This document shows, piece after piece, positions 11,592-23,055 of a DNA stretch of 64,000 nucleotides (positions are counted from its first letter, which is position 1; each line of letters opens with the position of its first letter). The translations under genes and the position numbers were made by a program. Below the pieces are notes generated by a model, which saw only the letters and a list, made by a program, of their open reading frames with translations, did not search any database and was not told the DNA's origin. Source of the DNA: Nematopogon swammerdamellus (lineage: Eukaryota; Arthropoda; Insecta; Lepidoptera; Adelidae); the NCBI GenBank assembly GCA_946902875.1, contig OX336344.1:22713791-22777790 (forward strand), read 5' to 3'.

Positions 11592-12844
11592 TAAAAAAAG
11601 TGGCCGCCATTTTGAACTTTTTAGTAACTGGACAGATTGCTTTCAAAATCGACATCTGGGTGTCAGTGTGGACTCTGAATACGAATCTGTAGTCAAATTT
11701 AAAAAAAGTAGCCGCCATTTTGAAATTTTTAGTTACTGGACCGATTGCTTTCAAAATCGATATCTGGGTGTCTATGTAGGCTCTGAATACGAATCCGTTG
11801 TCAAAATTTAAAAAAGTGACCGCCATTTTGAACTTTTTAGTTACTGGACCGATTACTTTCAAAATCGATATCTGGGTGTCTGTGTGGGCTCTGAATACGA
11901 ATCTGTAGTCAAAATAAAAAAAAGCGGCCGCCATTTTGAACTTTTTAGTTACTGGACCGATTGCTTTCAAAATCGATATCTGGGTGTATGTGTGGGCTCT
12001 GAATACGAATCTGTAGTAAAAATTAAAAAAAGTGGCCGCCATTTTGAACTTTTTAGTTACTGGACCGATTGCTTTCAAAATCGATATCTGGGTGTCTGTG
12101 TGGGCTCTGAATACGAATCTGTAGTCAAAATTAAAAAAAAGTGGCCACCATTTTGAACTTTTTAGTTACTGGACCGATTGCTTTCAAAATCGATATCTGG
12201 GTGTTTATGTAGGCTCTGAATACGAATCCGTTGTCAAAATTTAAAAAAGTGACCGCCATTTTGAACTTTTTAGTTACTGGACCGATTACTTTCAAAATCG
12301 ATATCTGGGTGTCTGTGTGGGTTCTGAATACGAATCTGTAGTCAAAATAAAAAAAAGTGGCCGCCATTTTGAACTTTTTAGTTACTGGACCGATTGCTTT
12401 CAAAATCGATATCTGGGTGTATGTGTGGGCTCTGAATACGAATCTGTAGTAAAAATTAAAAAAAGTGGCCGCCATTTTGAACTTTTTAGTTACTGGACCG
12501 ATTGCTTTCAAAATCGATATCTGGGTGTCTGTGTGGGCTCTGAATACGAATCTGTAGTCAAAATTAAAAAAAGTGGCCACCATTTTGAACTTTTTAGTTA
12601 CTGGACCGATTGCTTTCAAAATCGATATCAGGGTGTTTATGTAGGCTCTGAATACGAATCCGTTGTCAAAATTTAAAAAAGTGACCGCCATTTTGAACTT
12701 TTTAGTTACTGGACCGATTACTTTCAAAATCGATATCTGGATGTCTGTGTGGGCTCTGAATACGAATCTGTAATCAAAATAAAAAAAAGTGGCCGCCATT
12801 TTGAACTTTTTAGTTACTGGACCGATTGCTTTCAAAATCGATAT
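11592..12844 (+). repeat. 108-bp tandem array, left arm of E1
   Basis: About 11.6 units; 'gccgccatt' starts recur at 11603, 11711, 11819 and 11927, exactly 108 bp apart. Units fall into variants (gtagtcaaaat versus ccgttgtcaaaat; tggccgcc versus tgaccgcc) that recur roughly every four units, a higher-order repeat near 432 bp. Each unit carries CCGCCATTTTG and ATCGATATC. Because 108 is divisible by 3, frames stay open on both strands (up to 238 codons), but I regard these as non-coding. Confidence 0.85.
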
Positions 12845-12914
12845 CATATTTTTTATGTTAACTACATGTTGTTATTCAGAGCCCACACAGACATGTAGAT
12901 ATGGGTTTTGAAAG

Positions 12915-13885
12915 CAGTGGCGGCTGGCCCTTAAGTGCGCTCGTGCGCCGCACTACCACAAAATATAGCGCCTTCACCCGAAAGAAATAAATCAATTAAA
13001 ATATTAAACATTCTCCATGATTGTCACCGATCGAAGTAAAAATATCAAACTGAATTCGTTCCTATTTCCTAGACAACAAGGCACGAGTTTGCTGTACGTA
13101 ATACGTACTACATACGACGTATCGCCGCCGAGCTCGCCGCCGAGTGCATTACAAAACACCGCGAACGTCTACTATGAGAAAATGTCAAACGCCGCTGCCC
13201 CGCCGCGTGAAACAAAACACTCTTCATACGATTATGTGTGGAACAAGGTTGCATTCTGCGTGTGACACACAACGGAAAAAGAAGGACAGTATATTGTGGA
13301 AAGACGCGCGTGCGACACGTCGCGGGCGATTCGTTCTGCTTGTGAGTCCGTCTGCCTAGAGTCAGCGCGCTGCGCTGTCATGTGATGATGTCACATACCC
13401 GTTAGCGCGCGAATATTTAAAATGGAATATGGTTAGGTTTTGTGCTTTCTGTCGCGTGATACTGTGAATTAAGTGGTGCCGATATTTGCCCAAGCGTTGG
13501 ATAAAGGTAAGGCTTTACAATCAGGTGATCCCGGGTTCAATTCCTACTTTTCAAATGCTTTTATTTTTATATACTTTTTGAAGTATTTTTGGGACATTAC
13601 TACTGTTTTCTTTTTGAAAGCTGCAGTAGTGTTGTGGTCTATGGGTGTGTTCATAAAGGTACTAAAAATGAGTTAAAAAACTTGTTTGGATTTTTTTTCT
13701 TGTTTTTTTGGAACTCATTGAGTGTCTTAAGAATATTCATGCTAGGTACGTACGCAGGCGTTTAAAAAATTCGTAAGTCCCGATCTTAAAATAACATGAC
13801 GGGAATGTGTTGGGAAATTTGGTATTTAAGTACCTAGGTAGTCACTTAGCGCACTACCGGTCACTGAAGTCACCAGCCGCCACTG
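12915..13885 (+). mobile_element. Non-autonomous hAT element inside E1
   Basis: 971 bp with perfect 13-bp terminal inverted repeats CAGTGGCGGCTGG, flanked by the 8-bp duplication tttgaaag (12907-12914 and 13886-13893). The same site in E2 (near 52445-52460) is uninterrupted and has a single tttgaaag. No hAT transposase is encoded. Around 13480-13545 there is a tRNA-like pair of boxes (ttgcccaagcgttgg and gggttcaattcc), possibly an inserted tRNA-derived fragment. Confidence 0.85.
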
Positions 13886-13893
13886 TTTGAAAG

Positions 13894-15236
13894 TAATCAG
13901 TCCAGTAACTAAAAAGTTCAAAATGGCGGCCACTTTTTTAAGATTTTGACAACGGATTCGTATTCAGAGCCCACACAGACAAACAAATATCAATTTTAAA
14001 AGCAATCGGTCCATTAACTAAAAAGTTCAAAATGGCGGTCACTTTTTTTAAATTTTGACAACGGATTCGTATTCAGAGCCCACACAGACACCCAGATATC
14101 GATTTTGAAAGCAATCGGCCCAGTAAATAATAACTTCAAAATGGCGGCCACTTTTTTTAAATTTTGACAACGGATTCGTATTCAGAGCCCACACAGACAC
14201 CCAGATATCGATTTTGAAAGCAATCGGTCCAGTAACTAAAAAGTTCAAAATGGGGGCCACTTTTTTTATTTTTTACTACAGATTCGTATTCAGAGCCCAC
14301 ACATACACCCAGATATCGATTTTGAAAGCAATCGGTCCAGTAACTAAAAAGTTCAAAATGGCGGCCACTTTTTTTAAATTTTGACAACGGATTCGTATTC
14401 AGAGCCCACACAGACACACTGATATCGATTTTGAAAGCAATCGGTCCAGTAACTAAAAAGTTCAAAATGGCGGCCACTTTTTTTAAATGTTTACTACAGA
14501 TTCGTATTCAGAGCCCACACATACACCCAGATATCGATTTTGAAAGCAATCGGTCCAGTAACTAAAAAGTTCAAAATGGTGGCCACTTTTTTTAAATTTT
14601 ACAACGGATTCGTATTCAGAGCCCACACAGACACCCAGATATCGATTTTGAAAGCAATCGGTCCAGTAACTAAAAAGTTCAAAATGGCGGCCACTTTTTT
14701 TAATGCTTACTACAGATTCGTATTCAGAGCCCACACATACACCCAGATATCGATTTTGAAAGCAATCGGCCCAGTAACTAAAAAGTTCAAAATGGCGGTC
14801 ACTTTTTAAATTTTGACAACGGATTCGTATTCAGAGCCTACATAGACACCCAGATATCGATTTTGAAAGAAATCGGTCCAGTAACTAAACAGTTCAAAAT
14901 GGTGGCCACTTCTTTTTTATTTTGACTACAGATTCGTATTCTGAGTCCACACAGACGCCTAGATATCGATTTTGAAAGCAATCGTTCCAGTAACTAAAAA
15001 GTTCAAAATGGCGGCTACTTTTTTTAAATTTTGACTATAGATTCGTATCCAGAGTCCACACAGACGCCCATATATCGATTTTGAAAGAAATCGGTCCAGT
15101 AACTAAAAAGTTCAAAATGGTGGCCTCTTTTTTAAATTTTTACTACAGATTCGTATTCAGAGCCCACACTGACACCCAGATTTTGAAAGCAATCGGTCCA
15201 GTAACTAAAAAGTTCAAAATGGTGGCCACTTTTTTC
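13894..15236 (-). repeat. 108-bp tandem array, right arm of E1 (inverted)
   Basis: Roughly 12-13 units in the opposite orientation to 11592-12844, with the same variants. The two arms could pair as a long hairpin. Confidence 0.85.
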
Positions 15237-15826
15237 AAATCGCGAAATTAAAACACCATGAATATTATTAAACCGGAAAAAAATATTGTCTTAAGGAAGT
15301 CTCCAATCTTTTACTCTGTTCCTCGAAATTCAGGTAAATAAGCCCTACTTATTCCTATCACTGATTATTAGTACAACTTTTCAAAAATATTAAAACAACA
15401 GTCTTGTTTAATTTTTCAATATTTTTTTTGGATTCAAACAATAATATTCGTTCAGTAAAAACTATTTGAAATAATATTACAAATAACAATTTCAAAATTC
15501 ACAGATATACCGCACCATCATTGTCCGTCAGACTGGCATTCGTAGTGATCCCGTCAAGTTGCCGTCAAGCAAGGCTTCCGATTGGTCGGACGGTCGGCTC
15601 TTACTACCAGATACCCGAGCCAAGCCAGCGATAACAAACCTGTCGCTCGCCTTGCTCGCTCTGTCTCTCTCCATATCGCGGGGCGCGATATGGGTAACGG
15701 AGATAGACAAGTCACGTCATAAAAGACTAAATAGCGATTTCGATTTTCGTAGTAGTAGGGATTTTTGGCTAGCCGTGCTCCGATACAAACGCAGTAGCGT
15801 TGCGTCTCCCGTAGGTATTCTCCTTG

Positions 15827-16157
15827 GGGCCGGTACTTAAAAAGAATATCCTCACTGCATCTCTCCCCATGCATGTCGTAAAAGGCGACTAAGGGATAAG
15901 GACAAGATGCCGTGCTAAAGGGCGACAGGCTCGCCACCTCTCACCTTGGCACGGTACTTCCACCGAGTCATGCAGCAGGTGGGTCTTCGTGCCTTACTTG
16001 CTGCTTGATCGATTTAATCTTGTTCGTATACTTTGCGAAACGTGGTGGTCGGTGTTGTGCTGTAATTGACCAGAGTACTTGCAGCACAACACCGATTACT
16101 CTGCTTACCCCGATTATCGGGATTCAGCGTGTGTGATATGTATGTATGTATGTATGA
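15827..16157 (+). repeat. tatg-tailed interspersed repeat (right part, split by E1)
   Basis: Runs from 'gggccggtacttaaaaagaa' to 'cgggattcagcgtgtgtg' and ends in (tatg)n. Other copies: 26776-27090, 39886-40150 and 59503-59840 in plus orientation, and a partial minus copy at 60464-60547. The short microsatellite tail suggests a SINE or LINE 3' region. The minus strand gives a recurring short frame (PLVAFYDMHGER), probably not a protein. Confidence 0.6.
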
Positions 16158-16184
16158 ATTTTAAAGCAGTAGGCATAAGTCAGC

Positions 16185-16506
16185 CTCGGTGGTGCGGTCG
16201 GTCGTGACCGCACCACCGTGGGAGGCTGAGCGTGGTTCGGATTCCACGTAAAACTGTAGGCCCCTCCCCTTCTTACCTTACTAGGTGGTAGGGTTTAACC
16301 CGCCCGGGTTGGTACCACCGCACTGAATGAAACGGCGGTCGAAACGGCTATGTAAATAGTTCGTGTTTTCCGTCCAGTTCAGTGTAGCCGGCACGACCGA
16401 AGGGAAGCACTGACATGGCACCTAGTTAACCAAGATGTTATGGGCTGACATCACGGATTTAGGGTAGTGTAGGTGATGTAGCCAACCGTGTAAGTTTCCA
16501 TAAAAA
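16185..16506 (+). repeat. SINE, near full length, without the 5S segment
   Basis: Head 'gcctcggtggtgcggtcggt', then the B-box-like gtggttcggattccacg, the body (aaaactgtagg ... ccgtccagttcagtgtagcc) and the end 'agtttccataaaaa'. The 5S-like middle found at 17925-18213 is missing; a short inverted ggtgcggtc/gaccgcacc stands in its place. Confidence 0.55.
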
Positions 16507-16700
16507 CCGGCCAAGTGCGAGTCGGACTCGCGCACCAAGGTTTCCGCACCACAAAAAAACATTGAGAAAATAAACACGTTTCTTGTATGGTAAGCTCCCT
16601 TAGTTTTTTACTTTTTTTATTTTTTATTATTTGTTATATCCGACAGACAGACGGCGTAGGCTTAGTAATAGGCTTCCGTAAGGGTTACGGAAACCTAAAA
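16503..16700 (+). repeat. gtgcgagtcggactcgc repeat
   Basis: Starts 'ccggccaagtgcgagtcg', contains the near-palindrome gtgcgagtcggactcgcg, and ends 'ggcttccgtaagggttacgg', then 'aaacctaaaaa'. Other copies: 4715-4920 (-), 21826-21885, 22705-23055, 32008-32215 and 58236-58645 (all +), 54485-54600 (-). I recall it as very common in Lepidoptera. It is probably a non-autonomous element; its class is not clear. Confidence 0.5.
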
Positions 16701-17820
16701 ATAAGGACAGATACCGCTTTCTTTTTGAAATGGCTTTTCCCTGGGGTTCGATGGCGGAGACTATATGCAGTGTATTTACTCCTAACCGTGATTGTTAGTT
16801 AGTGCAGTGTCTGTTTGTATGTTTCATTAATTCGTTTGCACAATTTGCGCTAATTGCACAAGCGTTGCGCAAATTCAACGACTGTGCACGTTTTGCTCTG
16901 ATGCGTTCACATCGTGTCGGTTAGTGTTGAAATTAATTTACTAAATTAATTTTGCGTTCAACATTTGCTTGTCTGTGAAACATGTTTTAATCGGTATGTT
17001 GTTGATGTATCTTAAAGTATTAATATATGTTTATCTATACCGGCACCACTAGGATTTTTGGGGCAGCAGTGAATTGCGATTTGATCACTCGTCACGTGTG
17101 ACGCTCGCGAGTAAAGTATATCAAGAGTGCTCAGATATTTTTTTATGCATATATTTGTTAACTCAAAATTACTTTTGACATCAGAATAATACCTTTCGTA
17201 TAGGACCTCCAGATTAGCAGTACAGATATTATTTTCTATTCAAATTCTTTTATAGACTAACGTAAAAAAATCAAAATGTCAGTATAATAAGTAAATTTAA
17301 TTAAAATATTTTATTGATAAAAATAAATATGGTACAGTAGTTATAATATTATAACATGCATAGCGGCTAAAGTACAAATACATGTTAAATTTGAAATCAA
17401 ACCTGATTTAAAAAAAAATCTTAATCCAAATATTGGTTTAAATGAAAATATTTAATTCATAATTATTTAAAATGTAAATACGTAAAATCTAATTATTAAA
17501 TACAAAGTATAAAAATTTAATTACAAAGTTTTCGGTATAAATCTGAAATTAAAAATTTGCCTGAAAACGTTTGCCTAACATTGATAAGCACTGTGGTAGC
17601 AGCTAATATTCCTAGAAAAAAAAACAATATGGCAGGCCAATTCTGCAGACATTTCGATCTGCGGTGTGGTGTGCGCATTGGAACTGCCTAATCGCAGCTA
17701 ATGTCTCATTGTCGTTGTAATAGCCTTGAAGAGCGCACGTTACATTAGTCTGCACGTTACTGTCGTCGGCGGCGGATCTGTACCGTAATCACGAGATTTA
17801 ACCTACACCGCGTACTACGC
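16700..17820. other. Unassigned AT-rich region
   Basis: 17150-17600 is very AT-rich with no open frame of note. No recognisable gene or repeat. Confidence 0.4.
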
Positions 17821-17826
17821 TACGCC

Positions 17827-17923
17827 GTGTACTCCGCATCATTTTGTATGGAGACACGGAGCAGCGCCTCTAGTGATAGATTTGCGAACTTCGTTTCTCC
17901 ATACAAAATGATGCGGAGAACAC
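17827..17923. repeat. Short inverted repeat (hairpin)
   Basis: 'ccgcatcattttgtatggag' at about 17836 is repeated inverted at about 17897 (ctccatacaaaatgatgcgg), with a loop of about 40 bases. It looks like a small MITE or a hairpin end. Confidence 0.6.
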
Positions 17924-17924
17924 G

Positions 17925-18213
17925 TGCCATGACAGTGCTTCCCTTCATTTCATGTCGGCTACACTGAACTGGACGGAAAACACGAACTACTTACATAGCC
18001 GTTTCGACTGAAATTTTGTTCAGTGCGGTGGTACCAATCCGGCCGGGATAAACCCTACCAGCTAGTAAGGTAAGAAGGGAAGGCACCTACAGTTCAACGT
18101 GGAATCCGAACCACGAGCTGCCTCCAACGGTCGAGCTGTCACCCATCCAAGTACTGACCGCGCCCAAGGTTGCTTAATAACAGTCGACCGACCGCACCAC
18201 TCAGCTACCAAGG
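17925..18213 (-). repeat. SINE with 5S rRNA-derived segment and tRNA-like boxes
   Basis: Read on the minus strand from 18213: 'gccttggtagctgagtgg' includes TAGCTGAGTGG, a good pol III A box. Next, 'ttaagcaaccttgggcgcgg' and 'tcagtacttggatgggtgac' match the internal control region of animal 5S rRNA almost base for base (A box, IE and C box). Then comes 'gtggttcggattccacg', which resembles a tRNA B box but with one extra base. The body and the ttcagtgtagcc end follow, cut off at about 17925. It is a 5S-containing (SINE3-type) and apparently chimeric SINE. It is not a 5S gene, since the rest of the 5S molecule is absent. Confidence 0.7.
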
Positions 18214-19120
18214 CTTACAAAAGCCAGTTTTCCTTATCTATTGGGTTTTCTGATATTTGAAAGTGTAGGGAATAATTTCTTACTTTTATTAAAAGCTTAC
18301 AGTCTCATCTCAAATGGATATTTGCATTTTTGTCTCTTGCACTGCCGACTTTCAAGGGCACCGTTAGTTACCAACAATCAGGCGGAAGTTCCAAAAATAT
18401 TCAAAATTGCATTTTTATTTTTCTTATCTTTTATATAATTGATTTGGATTTATTCAATATCGTGAAATTCTAACTGTTTATCTTTCACGTCCCTGCAAGT
18501 ACCGGCCGATGTCGGGTTAGCATTGCTAGACGTACCAAAGTTATGCTATTCATACCATATTTTCATGCCTTGTACATGGTACTTGATGTTATAATGTTGT
18601 TTGTAGTATCTATGACTTATCTGCAAAGGTACCTACTTTGTCGAAAAATTATAATATAATTCCATTTGAAAATGTTTCCGAACGAAAAAAACTAGTTAAG
18701 AGTTCTCAATTTTGGCTAAACCTAAAAGTCACTCAAATATTAAAGTTGAAGCATTGTTATTTCTTCTCGACTTTCTCTCAAAGCGAATCTAAACAGAAAA
18801 TATTAATGACACTAGAGATCACGAAGCTCTTTCAATTTGACGCTTTATAATTTCTAGAATTTCTGAAGCAATTGAAGACGGCATCGGTGCGGCACTTCAA
18901 AGAGATGATATCTATTGAGCGACAACTTTTCCCTTTCCTTTCAAATTGAAATTGATCGCCCAACTTCGTGTGACTAAGAGAAATGGATGCCCCTTGTCTC
19001 CGGACTACTCCGGAGTACGCGAGCACAGAAGCGAGTGAAGCAGATAGAAGTACCGCGATGACAAAATTATTATGAAGACCTTCGTGTGCAACGAGATCAA
19101 CTCACACACATGTTCTCTCA
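18214..19120. other. Unassigned region
   Basis: No gene recognised. Scattered open frames of under 75 codons have no motif. Confidence 0.4.
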
Positions 19121-19123
19121 TAC

Positions 19124-19482
19124 CAGCCTTTCTCAAAGTATGGGTCGCGACCCACCTGTGGATCGCGAACGAATATAGGGTAGGCCATAAAACTGATAGG
19201 ATGACAATGCCAACGCAACACGTCATCGGGACGTGCCGTTCGCCCGGCAGCAGAACGGTTACAGTTACGGCATATCTTAAGTAATTGAAAAATTCAATTA
19301 CAACTGGATATTTTTAGTTTTTTTCTTAATTTAACAGCTTTCACATAGTAAAAATATGTATTAACGAAAAAATGCAGCAGCAGCAACATAACGCTGCTTT
19401 TTTCACGACAGGTAAGGGGTGGGTCCCGAATTTAGATTTTTTTTTAGATGGGTCACAAACCTGACAACTTTGGGAACCACTG
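19124..19482. mobile_element. hAT-like MITE relic
   Basis: Left end CAGCCTTTCTCAAAGTATGGG and inverted right end CAGTGGTTCCCAAAGTTG share the CAGNNNTTCYCAAAG pattern of many hAT elements. Inside are 'gtcgcgacccacctg' and 'gatgggtcac'. The flanks tctcatac and acctatac agree at 5 of 8 positions, consistent with an old, decayed 8-bp duplication. No coding capacity. Confidence 0.5.
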
Positions 19483-19899
19483 ACCTATACTATATCGATG
19501 CCTATACTACCTACCCTATACTATATACTAGCTCGATTCCAACCAATCAGAAAGCGCGTGCAGCCTATCATAAGGGCGACAGAACACCTGTGTTCTGTCA
19601 ACCATCGGCCCCACCGCAGCCAGGCACTCGCCCTTATCTTATGATGAACTACACGCCCCAGTCTGAAACGTCGGCCAAAATGACCGCGATTCCCGACCAT
19701 GGTAAGCCAAATGGGAGACATATTGGTTGAAATCTGCGAGTTTTTGTGTTTTCTGGGTAGATCCCCAGTAATCAAACTCATAAAAATGTGTAAGTTAAAA
19801 TTTACCACCTTTAGACAAATTCTTTGTGCTGCTATAGTTTTTCAACTGTTACAACACAATATCTTTTTTTTTTAGCTTGGTGTTTTTCGGGACATCTTT

Positions 19900-20480
19900 C
19901 AAAGGCGACTGATGTGCGCGGAACTACGCTTATGTCGCACGACTTAAACTTCTGGCACCACATTAATGATAAGGCCAAGCTGACCTCAAAGACCTGGGCG
20001 TACACACATAGTGCGGTGCCTTACTCACTTCACGCCGGGCCAAAAACTGAAGCTGTTGTATAAAACGCAGATTAAGTCTTTCTTGGAGTGCCTACGCTCA
20101 TACTTGTAGGACGGCTCAGCTCAATATCAATCCAGCGTTGTGCCGTGCGACTTGTGAATGACCCTGCAGTGCCTCGGGACAACTCCGTCCGTAGGGACGT
20201 CGTCGGCACCCTAAGTGTATTGTATCGTCTGTTTCACAGGGAGTCGTTCGCCCCCATTCCAACGCGGCACTACTCGTACTGGGCAGGGGATGTATACTTA
20301 TACAATCGACCTACCGGTTCTGTAAGTCTTTTATTCACAGAACCGGGAAAACGTGGAACGCACTTATCAATTTCCTCCCAAGTACGGCGTGGGGTTTTCC
20401 AAAAGGGACGTGATAAGGCTCCTTTCAGACCGGTATGGCACTCGCAATCCACGTACATCGCGTCCATTTATCGGGATACC
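19900..20480 (+). pseudogene. Jockey-type LINE reverse transcriptase C-terminal region, frameshifted
   Basis: Pieces in different frames read SSISIQRCAVRLVNDPAV, SLLFTEPGK and FQKGRDKAPFRPVWHSQS, preceded by KAKLTSKTWAYTHSAV. Together they follow the C-terminal third of jockey-clade reverse transcriptases (...DSIQRRAVRL-DDP...). A better preserved relative is on the minus strand at 55470-55975. Frameshifts and internal stops show it is dead. Confidence 0.6.
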
Positions 20481-20489
20481 ACAGGGTCA

Positions 20490-21540
20490 TCCACCATTCG
20501 TTATTCTACTCGTAGTTTTATGTTCTGTGACCGCGAGACTATCGAGCCTCTGTTGTGTACGCAGTTAGCAAACATTCGCAACTTAATCCAGCAGAAGAAT
20601 GGAAATTTCGGGAGCAAGTTCTATTCTTTGTCTGTTACGTCACGTTGTTCGTCGTGTGTCTTCGTGTGTATCGTCTATGTATCATTACCCGACTACGGCA
20701 GAAGCCAAAAGGAAAGGCTATCAGTTGGAATTGAAAAATTACTTCCAATTTAGGCCGTATCAAATGCTGGGACCTCGTATAATTTCATAGCAAAATATTT
20801 TCCAAAATTCAAAGTCTGTTTACACAAACTCCTCGCTCCTCTCCGCCTGCTGCCCTCAAAAGACTTTAGCCGTGCCAAATTAATACAAAGATATTTTGTC
20901 TGAAAACACCTCATCTCGACGTCAAAGGCTCCGTTTTCAGTAAACGATCGCTGCGTGTGAGACGGCAAGAGCCCTATTGTTTTAATGCTCCCTGAGAGGT
21001 ATACGGATAATTAACTTTTACTTCCTACCCATATAATTTCTTCTGGCAATAGCATTGTTTTTCAACACTGATAAAGTGAATTCAACCTTATGAGAAACGC
21101 TGTATGCTTCAAGTTAGTTTTGTATTGTATTTTGCAGTGTATCTTTATCTGCACTAATTCAAGAAAGTGCCGAAATGAAATGAGACCTTATTATTAGCAG
21201 TATAAGGTTGGATGTGTAGTGTAGCTTAATGATGGGCTTCTTAGGTAAAGGGTGTTGTGTAACAGATGTCTGGGAGGAAGTTCTGAAGCGCATAACTTTA
21301 GCCGACGAAGTGTTCCCCACTTGAGGCGCGGACGTCGAGCACTTCAAGAGAAGTTCGTTTTTGTTGCAATGTACAAACACAGCAAAGTCGCTATTAAGCA
21401 TTTTGCCTGCGCCTCGTACAACATAAATATTATATTTCTGGGGGACTTATTATAAGTACTTATTCAAATTAATAATTTGTTTGTTGATTTACGGGCTTTT
21501 AATACCCATTCGAATTGTTATCACCGCGCACTTAATCGTT
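20490..21540. other. Unassigned region
   Basis: 'tacccgactacggcagaag' at about 20685 is the start of a repeat also seen at 28620. The rest has no recognisable gene. Confidence 0.35.
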
Positions 21541-21690
21541 CGGTCGGAACAGCTATGAAAATAGTTCGGTATTTTCCGTCTAGTTCAGTGTAGCCGACAC
21601 GACTAAGGGAAGCACTGCCACGGCTCACTAATGTGTGATGGGCTGATAGCACGGATGTGATGTAGCCACCACATCAAGTTCCTTATAAAA
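21541..21690 (+). repeat. SINE 3' part (ttcagtgtagcc family), diverged
   Basis: Contains 'tagttcagtgtagccgacac' and 'gatgggctgatagcacggat'. 5'-truncated. Confidence 0.5.
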
Positions 21691-22704
21691 TCGGTTGATT
21701 TCTTTTTTGGCGAGCAAAACAAATTTCTTTATTCGTTCTTTCTTACGCCAAAAGTAAGACTCATTTAGATCAAAACTCTTTATTGTTGACGTATTTAAAA
21801 GTACAACAATACATGAAAAAACCTGCCAAGTGCGAGTCCGGCTCGCGCACCGAGGTTTCCGTACCACCACGTAATTGGCCGGTTTTTATTATTTCCTGTT
21901 TTATTTTAGAGTTTTCACAATAATCACACACACACACCAAGTTTGACACTAATATGTATGTGTAATCGTTTTTACGATAGTGTAAAAACAAAACAAAAAC
22001 AAAAACTAGGAAAAAAAAAACACGTTCTTTGATAAATTTTATACTTTTTCTATTTATTAGCATATTCGCAATAATAACACACATTCTGCGAAAATTTAAA
22101 CCACCTAACTATGGCGGTTTAAAAGATACAGCGGCCGTCTACGTAACTGTAGTTTCGTAACCAGTTACCAATGAGGAATAAATTATCTTTGTATGGAACC
22201 GGTCCAGATTAGGCACAGACGTCCAATTCAGTGTAGCCGGCACGAAGAAAGGGAACCACACACACTGCACCTAGTACACCAAAGTTTTATGTGTTAATGA
22301 AATCACGGGGGTAGTTGGTTAACAAAAGATGTCAGTTTCATTAAAAAGTACAATCAGCTCCTAAACTCCATCTAACAGAGGGTATATTGAAATTTCCAGA
22401 AATTTCACGTTTCTTCACGCCGTACATTACACGTAGGCTTGCCAGGTGTCCGGGAATTGCGGGTTTGTCCCGGGCTGGACTCCAATGTCCCGTGTCCCGG
22501 GCAAAGGATCATTTTGTCCCGGAGAGTGTAATTTGCCCCGGGAAGAGAAATAGGCATGTGTGATGTGCATACGACTTGACTGCTGATAAGGTTACCAAAT
22601 TAGCAACAAGAAATATGAGTTTAGAGGAAGAATTCTACTTTCATTTTATGGTTGTGTTGCTTACTAAAGTTGTTCGCTATAAAAAACGCTACAGTTCGCT
22701 ATAA
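21690..22704. other. Mixed low-copy sequence and repeat scraps
   Basis: Holds a piece of the gtgcgagtc repeat (21826-21885), a diverged SINE end (22228-22348), and at 22435-22540 a block with several tcccggg motifs (gccaggtgtccgggaattg), which may be the end of an old DNA transposon. No gene seen. Confidence 0.4.
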
Positions 22705-23055
22705 AAAAATCTGTTAAGTGCGAGTTTTACTCGCGCACGGAGGTTTCCGTATCTATCCGCCTATCTTTTGTCTTTCAGCAATGCAATGTATAAAAGCCTG
22801 TGGCGCCATCTATTATTCAGTAGTGTGACTAATCGATTTTATTGTATGTTTGTTGTATGGTGCCCCCTTTAATTTTTAACATTTTCTTTTTTTTTTATTA
22901 TTATTATTAGTTGTTATATCCGCCATAGTAATGCATATTCTGTGAAAGTTTCAACCGGCTACCTATTACGGTTCAAGAGATACAGCCCTCGGAGAGACGG
23001 ACGGACAGACGGCGGAGGCTTAGTAATAGGCTTCCGTATGGGATACGGAAACCTA
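22705..23055 (+). repeat. gtgcgagtc-type repeat, full length
   Basis: From 'aagtgcgagttttactcgcg' to 'ggcttccgtatgggatacgg', with 'ggagagacggacggacagac' inside. About 350 bp. Confidence 0.5.

Larger units (their letters stand above)
10780..15826 (+). mobile_element. Fold-back transposon with 108-bp satellite arms, copy E1
   Basis: A 5047-bp element flanked by the perfect 8-bp duplication gggccggt (10772-10779, 15827-15834). Its ends are inverted and imperfect (18 of 21 bases), both containing ATACCTACGGGAG about 8 bases in, and both starting with CA. Moving inward there is a unique left arm (to about 11455), an inner inverted repeat (11455-11600 against 15232-15370), then arrays of a 108-bp unit in opposite orientations (about 11592-12844 and 13894-15236). 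A hAT element sits at the centre. No transposase is encoded. The architecture is that of Foldback/Galileo elements. The 8-bp duplication and CA ends fit the P or hAT superfamily. The second copy is E2 (42570-54254). Confidence 0.75.

Noticed and set aside
11554..12078. Repeat protein encoded by the 108-bp arrays
   Set aside because: Open frames follow from a period divisible by 3; frames are open on both strands and switch with unit variants. Kept only as a low-interest finding.
18120..18190. 5S rRNA gene
   Set aside because: Only the internal control region matches; the 5' third and 3' end of 5S are missing and the segment lies in a SINE.
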